64,000 nucleotides of DNA from Exophiala sp. HKRS030 (lineage: Eukaryota > Ascomycota > Eurotiomycetes > Chaetothyriales > Herpotrichiellaceae). The notes under the pieces are model-generated. The model had not been told where the DNA came from. It saw only the letters and a list, made by a program, of their open reading frames with translations, and did no database searches. The translations under genes and the position numbers were made by a program. Of the stretch, positions 35,742 to 47,036 are shown piece after piece. The DNA is taken from positions 2,108,001-2,172,000 of the forward strand of contig JAHWDD010000008.1 in NCBI GenBank assembly GCA_023897205.1, given 5' to 3'. Every line of letters starts with the position of its first letter. Positions within the stretch are counted from its first letter, which is position 1.

Positions 35742-36977
35742 TTAGGCACTGTCAAGCAAAGGCTGTAACTCCTCTGCCGACTTCTCGTGAACAAGTTCGA
35801 ACCCACCACACCTCTTGGAGAATGGATCGGTCAACGCCCGCGGGCTAAGCACATATTTGATCATCGTGACCTTTCCACTCGGGGCAGCACGGGAGGAAGT
35901 TTTGCCCTTATCGTGAGCTCGACTGCCGAAACCTCCTGTTATGCGAAGACCGTTGTCTCCTTCAGACCGGGTCATGGCCATGCACCAGTTGCATTGTTCC
36001 AACTTCAGCGGGCGACAGTGGCACTGAACTTTGGGCCCGTTGTAGTAGAATGACTCAAAGTAGTGTACCCTACATTTCCAGATCGCACGCAACACCAGGT
36101 CGAGGTTCGCGCCGAGCAGGTGCGTACGGATGCTTTCAACGCTCGAAATATCGCTCGTGTCAGGATTGGATGCCGACGACAGATAGCGTCGGAGTTCTGT
36201 TCCACTGCAGTGGCGGGTCGAGTTGGACGGTGCAAGACTGTCGATGTCGACGAGGATCCGTCGACCGAGAGACGGGTAATCATCCTTTTTCGCCATTTGA
36301 ACGGCATTCATATGGGTGGATTGTCGGCCATATGGTTGACGGCAGCGTTCTTCGGGACACTGTAGTAAATCGTCCATGAAGCGGGCATACTGTTCAAACA
36401 CCATCTCGAGCATTGCTTGCGACACATGGAGCTTTTTAGCGGCCCCCTCAAATACTTCCACAAGGCGCGCGCCTCTGAGCTTCTCCAGCTCGACTTCCGA
36501 CGGTGTAGCTTCGGTATAGATACACGAAACCTTTTTCTTCCCAAGACGCAACTTCCGCATCAATGCGCGCCACCTCTTGACCTTGGGAACACTGTTCCCC
36601 TTAGATTCAACCTTCTCGAATTCCATCTGAGAATTCATTGGCGAGGATGACTCCGAGTTGTACGCTGCAACGTACTCCTTCCAAGTTCGCCCCGCATCGA
36701 CGCGATGGAGATGGGATCTGATTTCAACGAATTCTTTATTGATGATGCTGTCAACTGTGGGCTTATGGTCTGGATCCGGTCGTAGGAATGGTTGATAGAA
36801 GACTAGAGTGGCCCATCGGATAAGATGCGGACCAGCGGTGAGAAGGGTTGTTTCCGACAGGGGGTTGCTGCTAGATGAAGAAGTGCAGGAGCAAGCGCCA
36901 GGTGTGCGGCGACTGCATGTCGTGTTCTGACCGGAAGCGCCGTGCAGCGGCCGGAGGAGTGGTAGCTGTGCAGGCAT
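35742..36977 (-). CDS. Hypothetical protein, no recognised domain
   Basis: Uninterrupted 411-codon frame from an ATG at 36977. The first ~45 residues are Ser/Thr/Pro-rich with several Cys and may be 5' UTR or a disordered tail. A basic cluster lies near residues 130-150 (KVKRWRALMRKLRLGKKK). The centre is helical (KKLHVSQAMLEMVFEQYARFMDD). Near the C-terminus VQCHCRPLKLEQCNWCMAM clusters cysteines but does not match a finger I know. No signal peptide or membrane span is visible. Its length and the absence of competing long frames support a real gene. I cannot assign a function. It lies 3' of the prohibitin gene on the same strand, 714 bp away. Confidence 0.6.
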   Translation of the reverse strand: MPAQLPLLRPLHGASGQNTTCSRRTPGACSCTSSSSSNPLSETTLLTAGPHLIRWATLVFYQPFLRPDPDHKPTVDSIINKEFVEIRSHLHRVDAGRTWKEYVAAYNSESSSPMNSQMEFEKVESKGNSVPKVKRWRALMRKLRLGKKKVSCIYTEATPSEVELEKLRGARLVEVFEGAAKKLHVSQAMLEMVFEQYARFMDDLLQCPEERCRQPYGRQSTHMNAVQMAKKDDYPSLGRRILVDIDSLAPSNSTRHCSGTELRRYLSSASNPDTSDISSVESIRTHLLGANLDLVLRAIWKCRVHYFESFYYNGPKVQCHCRPLKLEQCNWCMAMTRSEGDNGLRITGGFGSRAHDKGKTSSRAAPSGKVTMIKYVLSPRALTDPFSKRCGGFELVHEKSAEELQPLLDSA

Positions 36978-37691
36978 TTGACCTATACCTCTGATGGGGA
37001 TGAGGGTGATCGAGATGCTAGTGATAGAATAGACGGTATCGATGATGAATTGTCATCGATGAAAATGATCAGGGAAAATGGTCTCTAAAGACATGCAGAC
37101 CGAAGACGCCATGGCTCCAGACAGACATGACCTGGAGAGTTTTGTACCTGCAGAAACATCGATCGAACGAAACCTGTGGGAGGGGCTTAGCAACAAGAGA
37201 CTTTCGGTCAGTAGATAGTCGCCGCGATTTAGCAAGGCGACCATCATCATAAAAGAGCCAGGTACTCTCATTTGGTTCGTCAGTCCGAGCAAAAGCTGAC
37301 CAGATCCGCGGTAACTTCGATATCTGAAGGGCCCACTCGCCACGCTTCGAGAAGGAAAGGTAAATCAAAATAAAACATCAGCGAGAAGACCAACCATCAC
37401 TTAGAACGGGAAATTAGAAATGAGAAACGGGAGACGGAGCGGTGTGCGACTTTGAAAGTTGAGAATTTTGCTTCCGTTTGATTATTTTTTCGCGATCGCT
37501 ATATGGTGCTACACTGGGATAAGGTTAACAGCAGAGGAGTTTTATATCAATACAGCAGACTTCAAGCCGCAGAGAGTGTGATACCTTGGTGACATGTCTT
37601 CCCCGCAGAAACTTTGCGGGTGAAATCGATACGCCATTACTTGGGCTCATCATACTTGCACATTCCCACTCGTGCCGTGAAAGAAGCCTTT
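36978..37691. other. Intergenic region
   Basis: A 714-bp spacer between two minus-strand genes. An open frame at 37069-37368 (minus) lacks family resemblance; an upstream exon of the hypothetical gene cannot be excluded. Confidence 0.4.
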
Positions 37692-38590
37692 TCATGGTCG
37701 TAAGCCTAGGAGAATACCACCTCCTTTGCCCTTTTCACCTTCCCCTCCACCAGGAAGATAAGTGACGTTCGGATTGCTCGATAGTGTTTGAGCAATATCC
37801 CTACTAGCCTCGATTCTTCGGATCTGAATAAGACCATCACCAGCCTTGGCAACTGCTTTGCTGATAATGTCTGCAGACTCTGCTTCACCTTCTGCTCGGA
37901 TGACATTGGCCTGTCTCTCTTGTTCGGCCTTCTCGACAATGAATCGAGCTCGCTCGGCGTCTTGTTGGGCGATCTGCTTCTGTTCGACTGCTCGCGTGAA
38001 TTCGCGCCCGAAAGTCATGTGGGTAATAGAGACATCTTCTAACGCGATGTTGAATTCTTGGGCTCGCTTAAGTAGATCTGTGCGAATTCTTTCCGACACT
38101 GCCTCTCTCTGTGTGATCAATTCTGCAGCGTCGAATTGGGCGACGATGGCTTTGAGGACTTCGTTTCCGATGGATGGGAGAACTCTTTCATCATAATCTT
38201 GGCCGAGGTTCTGCGCATCAAGGTCAGCATGCTGGTACAGCCGTATACAACAGAAACACTCACTTGGTAAATTTTTGGCAGTCTCTGGACTTCTGGTCTA
38301 TGCAGAACTCTTAAGGTCAGACTGACCATTTGCAAGTCCTTGCTTCCGGTCGTGGTGGAGATGTTTCTGGGTTTTGTCCGAACATCGTAGATGATGGCCT
38401 TCTGCAGCCAGGGGATCAAGAAGTGTGTGCCTTCATTCACGACGGTCTCTTGCACACCACTGAGACGATCGAAGATGACGGCTCTCGTTCCACCTTTTAC
38501 ATCATAAATCGCCGCCTGGCCGAGAGAGAAACCGATGAAGACGGGGACGGCCCATTTGGAAATGGCATTGAGGACATTTGGAGCGGACAT
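37692..38590 (-). CDS. PHB1: Prohibitin 1
   Basis: Subunit of the ring-shaped prohibitin complex of the mitochondrial inner membrane, which stabilises newly made proteins and regulates m-AAA protease. Exons are 38590-38264 and 38210-37692; the intron 38211-38263 is 53 nt (GTGAGT..GCGCAG). The protein has 281 aa, as expected. A hydrophobic anchor at ~12-27 ([17 protein letters not shown]) is followed by the SPFH/band-7 domain ([56 protein letters not shown]). A C-terminal coiled coil ([20 protein letters not shown]) ends the conserved part. The ATG at 38590 fits the family N-terminus, while the frame further upstream is not conserved. It is divergent to QCR8. Confidence 0.97.
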
Positions 38591-38907
38591 GGCGGACTGT
38601 TCGACGAGGCGAGACGACCCTTGAGGTTGCGATTGATGAAAAACGAAATAGTTGGGAGACAAGTGGTCAAAGCAGCCTCTTGTTAGTCTGTCTCTAGGTA
38701 ACCCAAATGGTACGAATTGCCGTATGTAATGGACATTTTATGATGCGTCGAAGCAAATGACGCACTAGTCCTAAACAGGAAAAGACTGCAGCTCAAGCTC
38801 CGAACATGTTTAAACCTGCGATGCACTTGATTGAAGAACACACTCTGCTCTCCCACATTGAATGAGTCGTCTGCTTCGATAGCTTTGATCATCTGCACCT
38901 CACCAAG
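38591..38907. promoter_or_regulatory. Bidirectional promoter of PHB1 and QCR8
   Basis: Only 317 bp separate the divergent start codons of two nuclear genes for mitochondrial inner-membrane proteins, so they must share upstream sequence. I saw no clear CCAAT or TATA box. Confidence 0.6.
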
Positions 38908-39519
38908 ATGCGTGTAACTCCAGCATTACGGATGCAGTTCACCCGCGCTCTGCGCGCTGGTCACGGCCCAGACCCAAAGAATGGCATGTATGTTAAAACA
39001 TTCTTCAAGTCCGACGAAGGACTGCAATGGAGCTGACCGGTGTGTGAACAGTTACATGGGTGGCTGGGGAAATCTAGGTACGAAGACCGATGTCTACGAG
39101 ATTCCGGGAGTGTTGTGAAGAGGAGGTCAGACAGCGGTTAAGGCTCGACAAGCTTGGAGACAACACGGGAACCGCGAAGTTCTCGAACTACAGCTTGACT
39201 AACACAATGCACCAAACACAGGATCTCAACCTCAGAAGGGAATCACCACATACGCCCTCTCCCCGAACCGACAAAATCCTCTGGCAGGAGCCTATTATAA
39301 TGCCATATTCAACACCTACCGCCGAACGTATCACCAGATCCTTTACTGGCTTCCCCTCTGGTTCTCGGATATGTGTTGATGGAATGGGCCACGGAGAAGT
39401 GAGTCCTAGCGGTTATCTCACTGGACTTGTAATGCTGATAGAAATCCAATAGAAATCACTATCTGAACTCGAAGCCCGGCCGACTCGAAACCGCAGAGGC
39501 CGAAGGAGGAGAGGAATAG
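38908..39519 (+). CDS. QCR8: Cytochrome b-c1 complex subunit 8 (QCR8; frame broken at a C-run)
   Basis: Small ubiquinone-binding subunit of respiratory complex III in the mitochondrial inner membrane. Four exons: 38908-38987, 39052-39077, 39222-39398 and 39453-39519, with introns of 64, 144 and 54 nt, all GT..AG and the first three junctions in phase. The diagnostic core is KGITTYALSPNRQNPLAGA followed by NAIFNTYRR and the single TM segment (ILYWLPPLVLGYVLMEWAT), then NHYLNSKPGRLE. At 39353-39356 (cccc) the frame shifts: as given, the exon reads YWLPLWFSDMC and stops, while one additional C restores WLPPLVLGYVL. Exons total 350 nt, one short of 351 (116 aa). Loss of this subunit would be expected to cripple respiration, so a sequence error is far more likely than a pseudogene. 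Confidence 0.92.
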
Positions 39520-39863
39520 ATTTATCGCCAGGACAGTTAGCATGGGTCTGAGAAACGTCTGAAAGTCGCTTCGATGGACTCTGGCGTTGTACATAAATTC
39601 AGAATTACAGTTTGGTATCAATCAAAATCATCGAGACAAACAACTCTCTATCTCCATCGGCTGGAATGTTCCTCACCAAATGCCGTCTGGTTTTAGTCCT
39701 GCTGATCCGAGGGAAAGCTTTTCCGTGATCGAATATTTTCACACCGAAATTCCATCCGCAGATCTGTAAAAAGTCCTGGTGTCTTCGAGGAGCATTCTCT
39801 CCTCCTAAAATGTGCAGCGTGCCAGCTTTCCCAGACTCCAATATCGCACCAGATCAACCCTCC
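39520..39863. other. Intergenic, convergent 3' ends
   Basis: A 344-bp spacer between QCR8 and FAM32A stop codons, presumably 3' UTRs. Nothing else was seen. Confidence 0.5.
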
Positions 39864-40504
39864 TTATCCGGGACCAATCTTAGGCATGTCGTGATGTTCA
39901 CTGAGCGAGCTCAAGTAGCGATTCAACTCCTCCACTCTCTCCTTGTGCGTCTTGACGCCTTCTCGTTTGAGTCTGTCTTCGAGCTATAAATCCGAAGCAA
40001 CAAGAACATGTTAGCAAAGGGCACATTTATACAGTAGCAACACCAGAAAAGTCGACGAAAGACAGTTGAAAACGTGAAAAGCACCCCGACAAGTAGACAT
40101 ACCCTCTTCCGTCTCTGTTCCTGATACCTCCTCTCGGCCTCCGTCTTGACGAGCTCGCCTCCATCTCCTCCTCCACCGCCCTCGCCTACACCACCACCAC
40201 TATCAATCCCTGTCCTCCGCCTGTCCCTCGCACGAGTCTCTTTCTCCCTCTCCTCCTCCTTCCGCACGATTTCATCCTCATCCTCCAATTTCTTCAGCAT
40301 GACCGACCTATCTCGGGTGCCGCCGTTATCATCATCATCATCAATAACATCTTCTCGACCGCCACCGGGAACCTCGCGACCATCAGCAGGGGTCGAAGTC
40401 TTGGATTTTTCCTTTTTCTTCTTCTTTTTCTCGACTTTGGCGTCCTTGACACCCTTGAGTTTCAGCTTGCCGGCTCCCACGGACATGTAGTCACTGGGAG
40501 CCAT
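39864..40504 (-). CDS. FAM32A-family (DUF1754) nuclear protein
   Basis: Eukaryotic nuclear protein; human FAM32A is a spliceosome-associated factor. Exons are 40504-40103 and 39983-39864; the intron 39984-40102 is 119 nt (GTATGT, branch CTAAC, TTTATAG). The protein has 173 aa. The N-terminus MAPSDYMSVGAGKLKLKGV matches the family's GPLKLKG opening. A lysine-rich block (KVEKKKKKKEKSK) follows, then an acidic/Gly-rich linker longer than in animals (GGGVGEGGGGGDGG) and a charged helix (KTEAERRYQEQRRKR). Exon 2 encodes the conserved C-terminal motif THKERVEELNRYLSSLSEHHD then MPKIGPG. The frame is intact, and it is convergent with QCR8. Confidence 0.9.
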
Positions 40505-43500
40505 GGCGGCGCCCGGTTTTGCCTTGTAGTCGTTTGATTCAATCTCCCCGAACGGAGGCGGTCTCCTCCAATCAAGCGAAAAACGGGATGTTACATGTAA
40601 TAAATTGCCTTTTGGAGTAAGAACGAGTGTCTTTGACAGGAAAATTCGTGCTGAGCACTTGAGGTGATGATCTTGGTAGGGTGAGAGTTGGCGGATTTGT
40701 GTGGGACGTGATTGGCTTGTTTGATGAAAACTGATATAGGATGGGGTGTTGTTCTGGTCACGTGACTGTCACTGTCAAAGGTCGAGGGCCTCGATTTCCA
40801 TTCCTCTGTACCACTGGGCTGTTCATAGTCAAATACATTCTTTTGGTTTATTCTATACTATGCACTAGCATTAGTAAGTTATTAGTTATTGATTCGACCA
40901 TAGCCCGTGGGAGATTTATAACTATAAAATGACCAGTGTAACTTGTGACTTTGGCCAGCATCGCTCACACTTCTGGATATTATATTTATATTCATTGCCG
41001 GGAAATTTGCAGCACTACGATCCAGCAATTAGAAAAGCAAATTTGAACTCGGCGGCCAGATAATGCTCAACAATTCGATATCATGTAAGTCATTGCCAGA
41101 TAGCCAAGTTCAATTTCTGGTGCATTTCTGTGTCGTGGCTGTTGCTATGCCTTACACAACATGTGGATGGAGCATGATTGTCTCAACTCACTGCACTGCC
41201 CTGCTCCTGTGACAGGGTCGAAAATCCAGCTTGAGTACATACGCAGAGATCTACTACGTTGAACATGATTGAATTTGTTTACTGTCTACTCCTTTGATCC
41301 TCATCCTTGGCCACGATTCAGATATCCGTCGAACTTTGCGGTTGCGTTTCTGCATGCATATAGTTCTACGACTGGAGCGAACGCGGCTGAAGGATAATCC
41401 GATATTGACTACATTCATTCATACGTAGCGCCTGAGAGAATATACCTCGTAGTAGAAGCATCATCTAGGCAGCCTTAGGGCTTAGCACCAAAACACACTG
41501 CAACAGGTGATCACATGGTTCTCGTCCACGAGACGGCTGGAAGAGCAGATGACCTGCACCATCGCAGCCTGATTGTGCGCATGCGTGCATGCATGCATGA
41601 ATGAATGCATGCTCGTCACGAGGAGATCAGTGATCGTGTTCGGCGGGCGAAAACGCCTTGCTGACTAGGATGGTTCCTTGTCGAAAGCTGCCATCGAATG
41701 CAGAGAACTTGTTCCGAGTTTGTTGAAACGCGGAATCAAGTATGAGGCCATGGGCTGACTGCTGATGACGAGGACGACTGATCTACGGAATGGATTCGGA
41801 CAGCATGCGCAAGACATGAGATGAGGCTGGATTCAAGGTGTTATGCACGGATCTTACGGGATCGGCTGGGGTTGGATGGGTACGGATTTGACCTCATCAA
41901 GTGATATATACCGTACTTATTGCATAGCATACGTCCTGATGTACGAGTGTATAGGCTAACATATCGAGGTCATTGTGGGCCGAGTCAGGCTCAAAGACAG
42001 CAAACACCCAGGCTGAGTGAATCTGGAAGGGTCTCATGGCTGGAAACAGGGCTTGGGTACGGGGTCGCTCGACGCACTGATTCTGCACAGACGAGAATTA
42101 TTGGACGATCTGGTCCAGCCACACGTTGCCACATCGTCACAACGCACCGCCACGGGTCATCGCTAATTCCGTGCACCAACAAAAAGTCCAATTGTCTTGG
42201 CACAATTGGTTGGCCAGAGCTCTTGACGATGATCAGCCAACCACTCTTTCTGCGCTGGATGTACTCCGCAGACTGGATTTGCCCGAGTGCGGCTAGGCAG
42301 AAGATTTTGCACCGAGGGATTCGATCGGCCCTGCCGTTGGCCGGGTCCTCGCCGGCTGAGGCCAAGCCAAAGGTCTGGAATAGAGTCCTTTGCAGATCTT
42401 TTTCCATTCAGGACGGAGGATTCCGAAACACAAAGGTTTGGGGATCTTTTTACGACAAGGAGGATTTCAATGTGACATGCAAAAGTGACAGGAGAAAAAG
42501 ATCAGCATGTCCAAGGTGACAATCACTTGTGAATGTCGCACTGATCAAGGGCTTGTACGGAGTATATTGGTATTCCTCAATTCCACATGCACACCGCAGT
42601 AAGGGCGCAGGAGTGGACTCCCCATGACTCCATCAGTTGAGGCAGGAGTTAGGGTTGGCAGGTTGGTCACTGGCCAGGAGTACCAGGTAAAGATGGCATC
42701 GTGGGGAAAAACTCTGTGAGACGTGGCATTGCGACTTGGTACAGTGGGACAAAGTCAAAAATTGGTTCGCTCTCCTCAAGTCATTGTGTCGACGGAGTAT
42801 GTACAGTAATATGACTGACGGTGGATCCCGAGCAAGACGATAGATGTGAGGAGGACGCAGGAGAATTCCTGAGATGCATGCATGATGAAAAACTCCGAGC
42901 CATGGAAATCGTTCGTCTCATCTCTCGAGTTACCGGGAACCGGTAGTCCTCAGTCAGTTAGTATGCACGGAGATATAGCCCGATTTTGCTGGAAAAGCTG
43001 AGACAAAAGCCTCGAAAAGAAGTTTGCTACGGTGAGCAAATAATCCTTGGTTTATTTTGGAGACCGGAATCTAGATCACAAACCTTTGATTCCTGATCTG
43101 GAGGAGAGTTGGAGCAGGCGAGGACTGCGAAGTCAGTGATTGGCAAATCGAAGGGGCCCGGGCGCGTCGACGCGACAGACGCGAGGTCTCGGATCAAACC
43201 CCTTGGTACCCCTTGTGGTTTCACCATTGAACGGATGCAGACACAATTAAGGCCTGATGACCAGTAGCAAGTGACCAAGCGCCGTACGCGAGATGTGAGC
43301 ACATGTCGTCGGTGGATAATACAGTAGTCCGTAGTTGATGGTGGATGGATGAGCAGTGAGCACCCCCTGAAGCGCGTAGAGCAACCAAGGGCCAAGGCCA
43401 TGCCAGGTCCAATCCCCGCCAAACTTGAACAGTGTCAGTTGGTGCTTCAGATTTGGTTAAAGTGTGTCAGGCGTGTCGGGCGTGTGTCTCGACTTGTCTG

Positions 43501-45713
43501 CCAATGATGATGAGCCCAAGGAGACTAGGGTACCTAAGTAACCTAGCGTGCCTAGTTGGTTTGGGTAGACATGGTGATGGGCTTTGGGGCTCAGCACGCT
43601 TACAACTAGGCAAGTGGTGGGCGGGTGTGGCGGGAAGAGGGCGAGGGTGGGTGCCTCTTTAGTCATAATTACCCAACTAAAGAGTACCTAGGTAGACAGA
43701 GGCACCTGAGAGGTACCGGCCACCTGGCTTCAGGCTGCGAGTACCTAAATGCCCTCGCCCAAAGGCAAGTTAGCACTGGCATTTTGGTGGCAGTTAGTGG
43801 CAGTTAATGGCACTACTGCCTGGGTTTCAAGCCTCAGTTGCAGCTTTTTGCAAATCCTTGGTCCAAGCCCAACGCTCCCTCCGAACCTGAAAGGTGGCCT
43901 TTAGCCTCTCTCTCATCCAGTCGATTTCACAGCCCTGGATGGCGATGGACTGACAATGAACCTAAACCAGTATCACGACAAATGGATGTACCGAGTACAG
44001 CTTGGATGTTCACTCGAGACTTGCAGCTTGCATGTACCAGATCCTAGTGGTCCGATGATTTTGCCGCAAGGAGGGCATTCCGTAGAAATCAATTGTGAGG
44101 CGTGGATAAGGCCGAGGGGCGTGAATTAGGGTGAATCCAGGTCACGTAGACCAAATTCTCAACCACCCAATCCGGGCGTGTCTTGGGCGAGGCGCCAACC
44201 CTAGACGAAACATGGCGATGGCGATGAACCCTCGCACGCCCTCGACGACACCGACTGACGACTCCGTACACGTAGCCTGCCAGCCTACCAGATTGTCCCA
44301 AGTTGGTCGTCCTGCCGCTGGCCTGGGACCCGACAAAGTCAGGCATGCAGTTCAATTCAATTCAGTTCACTTGACTTGACAATGGCTTGTGGACGGGGGC
44401 ACGGGGTCACTGGGTTCTTCCTTATGCATCGTCTGCCTGACATTCACTCATGACCACTGCCTACCCTACATATCGCTTCTCCCTTTGCATTATGGAGTAC
44501 AGATGTATCTTTAGTCAAGCTATTTCATCCCGTTTATCCCATTTTATCCCATTCATATCCACTGCAAGCGCCCTCCTTCAACTTTGGTCGTCCTGGCCAG
44601 GTTATTCACCTCTTGCACTGCCAAAGGCCATATCATAAAGATCCCCCCCAGATCTCACTTGAACCTCATTCTGCTTCTTGCTACTCATCACTCTCCTCTC
44701 CATTTCCACATCACCACCGTCATCTCGCTCCCGGTCTTCGTCTGTGTCGAAGGACCAAGAAGTCGAGTCCACCCCACTACCCAAATTTCGCCAATCATTC
44801 ACCACTCTGCCAGACCCTTGTCAGTAACCTCTCTCTGGGGCCGGTCTCCATAACCCTCAAGAGTCAAGACTCAGAAGACTAAAGCCTCAACCGAGCCAAA
44901 TAACACTCGGGTGTCCTCGACGACCCCTCCTCTTTTCGACTCCTTCAGTACCTGCGCTAGCCCAATCAAAACCCGCCTCTAGTCCTCAATCGGTGCTTCA
45001 TCCATCCCCTCTAGCCAGTCCTAAACTCGATCCGGCTGCACGCCAGACTCACCTAGACACCCTTCGTCGCCGACGCTTCGTTGCCACCCCCCTGCCTGCT
45101 CTCCAACCTTGTGCCAACCCCTGGACCGTCGCCGTCCAAAGTGTCCCAGAACACGCTCAGAAACCCTAACGGTCGAACCGCAGGCCTATCCGACATCCGC
45201 CACGCACAGACACCTCCGGAGTTTCTTGGTTCCTTGATCTTATCGATCGCCTATCCATTAGCTGCAGCTCTCTAAACCTACCACTGCTCCACCATCCCGC
45301 AATTGCAACACTATTCCTACGCACTGTTCAGGAGGTCTTCAAGAGACACGACTCTCTCTCAAACACAGGAGGCTGCACCCTGGACCGTGCCTAGCCATCC
45401 ATCACAGCCTACCCAGCACCCGACTACGGACTATATTCAATATCCTCTAGAGCTCAGACCCCTCCTGCTGGTCAGGACTCGACATCTTTGCTCACTTAAT
45501 ATTACCAGCCTCCTACTGCTGTCACTCATCTGTCGTGCCATCCGTCAAGTCACTCTCTTCATTTGTCTAGACACTGCTGGCCAGGACATTTGAAGAGATT
45601 CCATAAACTCCTGAATTGCCTCAACTCACCACAGTCTTTTTCTCATCTCTTCTTCATCAACAATCTCGGCTGCTAGTCTTCAGCCTTGACCATCTTTCAC
45701 CACCATCACCATA
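40505..45713. other. Large intergenic region including the probable long leader of the cyclin gene
   Basis: 5.2 kb without a supported gene. Two overlapping opposite-strand ORFs at 41.9-42.5 kb lack coding character. Notable structure: gcatgcatgcatgaatgaatgcatgc at ~41587-41612, tacctaggta at 43685-43694, further TACCTA/CTAGTT-rich words at 43520-43760, and a C/T-rich stretch from ~44440 to 45713 just upstream of the cyclin ATG with several short upstream ORFs. Confidence 0.5.
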
Positions 45714-47036
45714 ATGGATTCACGCAACTCACACGCCCAGAACCGGGCTGCATTGGAGGAATTCGTTCGACAGCCTGTTCGATCTTACATGATCCAACAT
45801 TTGGCCAAGCAGGCTTCACAGGTTATTCGCTGCGACCAAGAACCCGTATCATCAGATTCCCTCCCTACACCTCCGTCGACACCACCACAGCATGCAGTCG
45901 TCGACCTCACCCAACCTGCATTGCCAAGTCTCGAGCAATTCATCACCTCTCTGGTCAACAGATCTTCTGTTCAAGTTCCTACCCTCATGTCATCACTGGT
46001 ATATCTCGCCCGTCTGCAGGCCAAACTTCCTCCCGTTGCCAAGGGCATGCGCTGCACCGTCCACAGAATCTTCCTCGCCTCCTTGATCCTGGCAGCAAAG
46101 AACCTCAATGATTCCAGCCCCAAGAACAAGCACTGGGCACGATATACCTCTGTCAAAGGTTTCGAAGGATTTGGTTTTGGCCTGGCTGAGGTCAACCTGA
46201 TGGAAAGGCAAATGTTGTACCTGTTGGACTTCGATACCAGAGTTACCGAGCAGGATCTCTTCCTCCATTTCGAGCCATTCTTGGCCCCAATCCGTTTCCA
46301 GATGGAACTTCAACAAGAAGAGGCTGAACTGATCAGCAGCCACCGACAATGGCACTCTCACCAGTCTTCCTACGACTCTACAATCGGTCTTCCAATGCCA
46401 CCCTCCAGACAAGTTCGAGAGAATGAGTTACCTGCACTCACCACTCCTCCTCCACGTGCGGTCGGCGTTTATGACTCACCCGCATCCTACATGGATGAAG
46501 AACTCTCCGGACGACCATACTCTCGCCATCATCGAGCCCAAAACAGTTCTCTGTCTTTGCCAGCTCCAAGTCACCGACGCATGCCTTCACCATACCGTCA
46601 TCATGTGAGCAAGTTGTCCATGTCGCCACCGTCTGTTCGTGATCTGCCACCTCTGGTATCATCAAGCAGACCTGGAACGATGCATAGCCACTCGAGTTCC
46701 AGATCATCCTCCATGGCCCCATCATTAAGATCTCGATCTTCATCGTTGGCCCCTACAAGCCGTGGCACTCCCTATACTGCTTCATCTGGCATTGATGATA
46801 GCATTGTAGTGGTGGATCTGACGCAGAGCCCTGACGCTTCCTACCACAGTGGCTATGGTAGATCTACCAACACAAACCGACCAAGTCTCAAAGGACATCA
46901 GACCAGCTTCCAAGGTGAAAGCCTTCAACCAGCCAAGAAAGTCAAGTCCGATGGTATTGGTAGTGTGATGAACAGAATCTTCAATTCCGCTACAAACAAT
47001 TACCGACTAGGACGAACTCCTGTGCAGGCGGCATAG
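45714..47036 (+). CDS. Pho80/PCL-type cyclin (PclA/Pas1-like)
   Basis: Cyclin partner of a Pho85-type kinase, probably acting in cell-cycle entry or sporulation as described for Aspergillus PclA and S. pombe Pas1. Single exon, 440 aa, starting at the ATG in ccataATGGATTC. The N-terminal ~60 residues are followed by the cyclin domain at ~65-195: [40 protein letters not shown] and [21 protein letters not shown]. The remainder is Ser/Pro/Arg-rich with many SP and TP sites, and includes a second occurrence of the phrase VVVDLTQ also present before the domain (AVVDLTQ). Such tails are common in filamentous-fungal members. A long pyrimidine-rich leader suggests post-transcriptional control, which is inference. 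Confidence 0.9.
   Translation: MDSRNSHAQNRAALEEFVRQPVRSYMIQHLAKQASQVIRCDQEPVSSDSLPTPPSTPPQHAVVDLTQPALPSLEQFITSLVNRSSVQVPTLMSSLVYLARLQAKLPPVAKGMRCTVHRIFLASLILAAKNLNDSSPKNKHWARYTSVKGFEGFGFGLAEVNLMERQMLYLLDFDTRVTEQDLFLHFEPFLAPIRFQMELQQEEAELISSHRQWHSHQSSYDSTIGLPMPPSRQVRENELPALTTPPPRAVGVYDSPASYMDEELSGRPYSRHHRAQNSSLSLPAPSHRRMPSPYRHHVSKLSMSPPSVRDLPPLVSSSRPGTMHSHSSSRSSSMAPSLRSRSSSLAPTSRGTPYTASSGIDDSIVVVDLTQSPDASYHSGYGRSTNTNRPSLKGHQTSFQGESLQPAKKVKSDGIGSVMNRIFNSATNNYRLGRTPVQAA

Noticed and set aside
41920..42519. 199-codon plus-strand ORF and an overlapping 138-codon minus-strand ORF (41991-42407)
   Set aside because: The plus frame begins at a TTG, neither shows a domain or conserved-looking motif, and two opposing frames over the same DNA suggest chance openness.
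43027..43422. 131-codon minus-strand ORF
   Set aside because: No conserved motif or domain, and other frames over it are comparably open.
44584..44882. Two overlapping ~89-codon ORFs before the cyclin gene
   Set aside because: They lie in the C/T-rich leader in competing frames; treated as upstream ORFs or chance.
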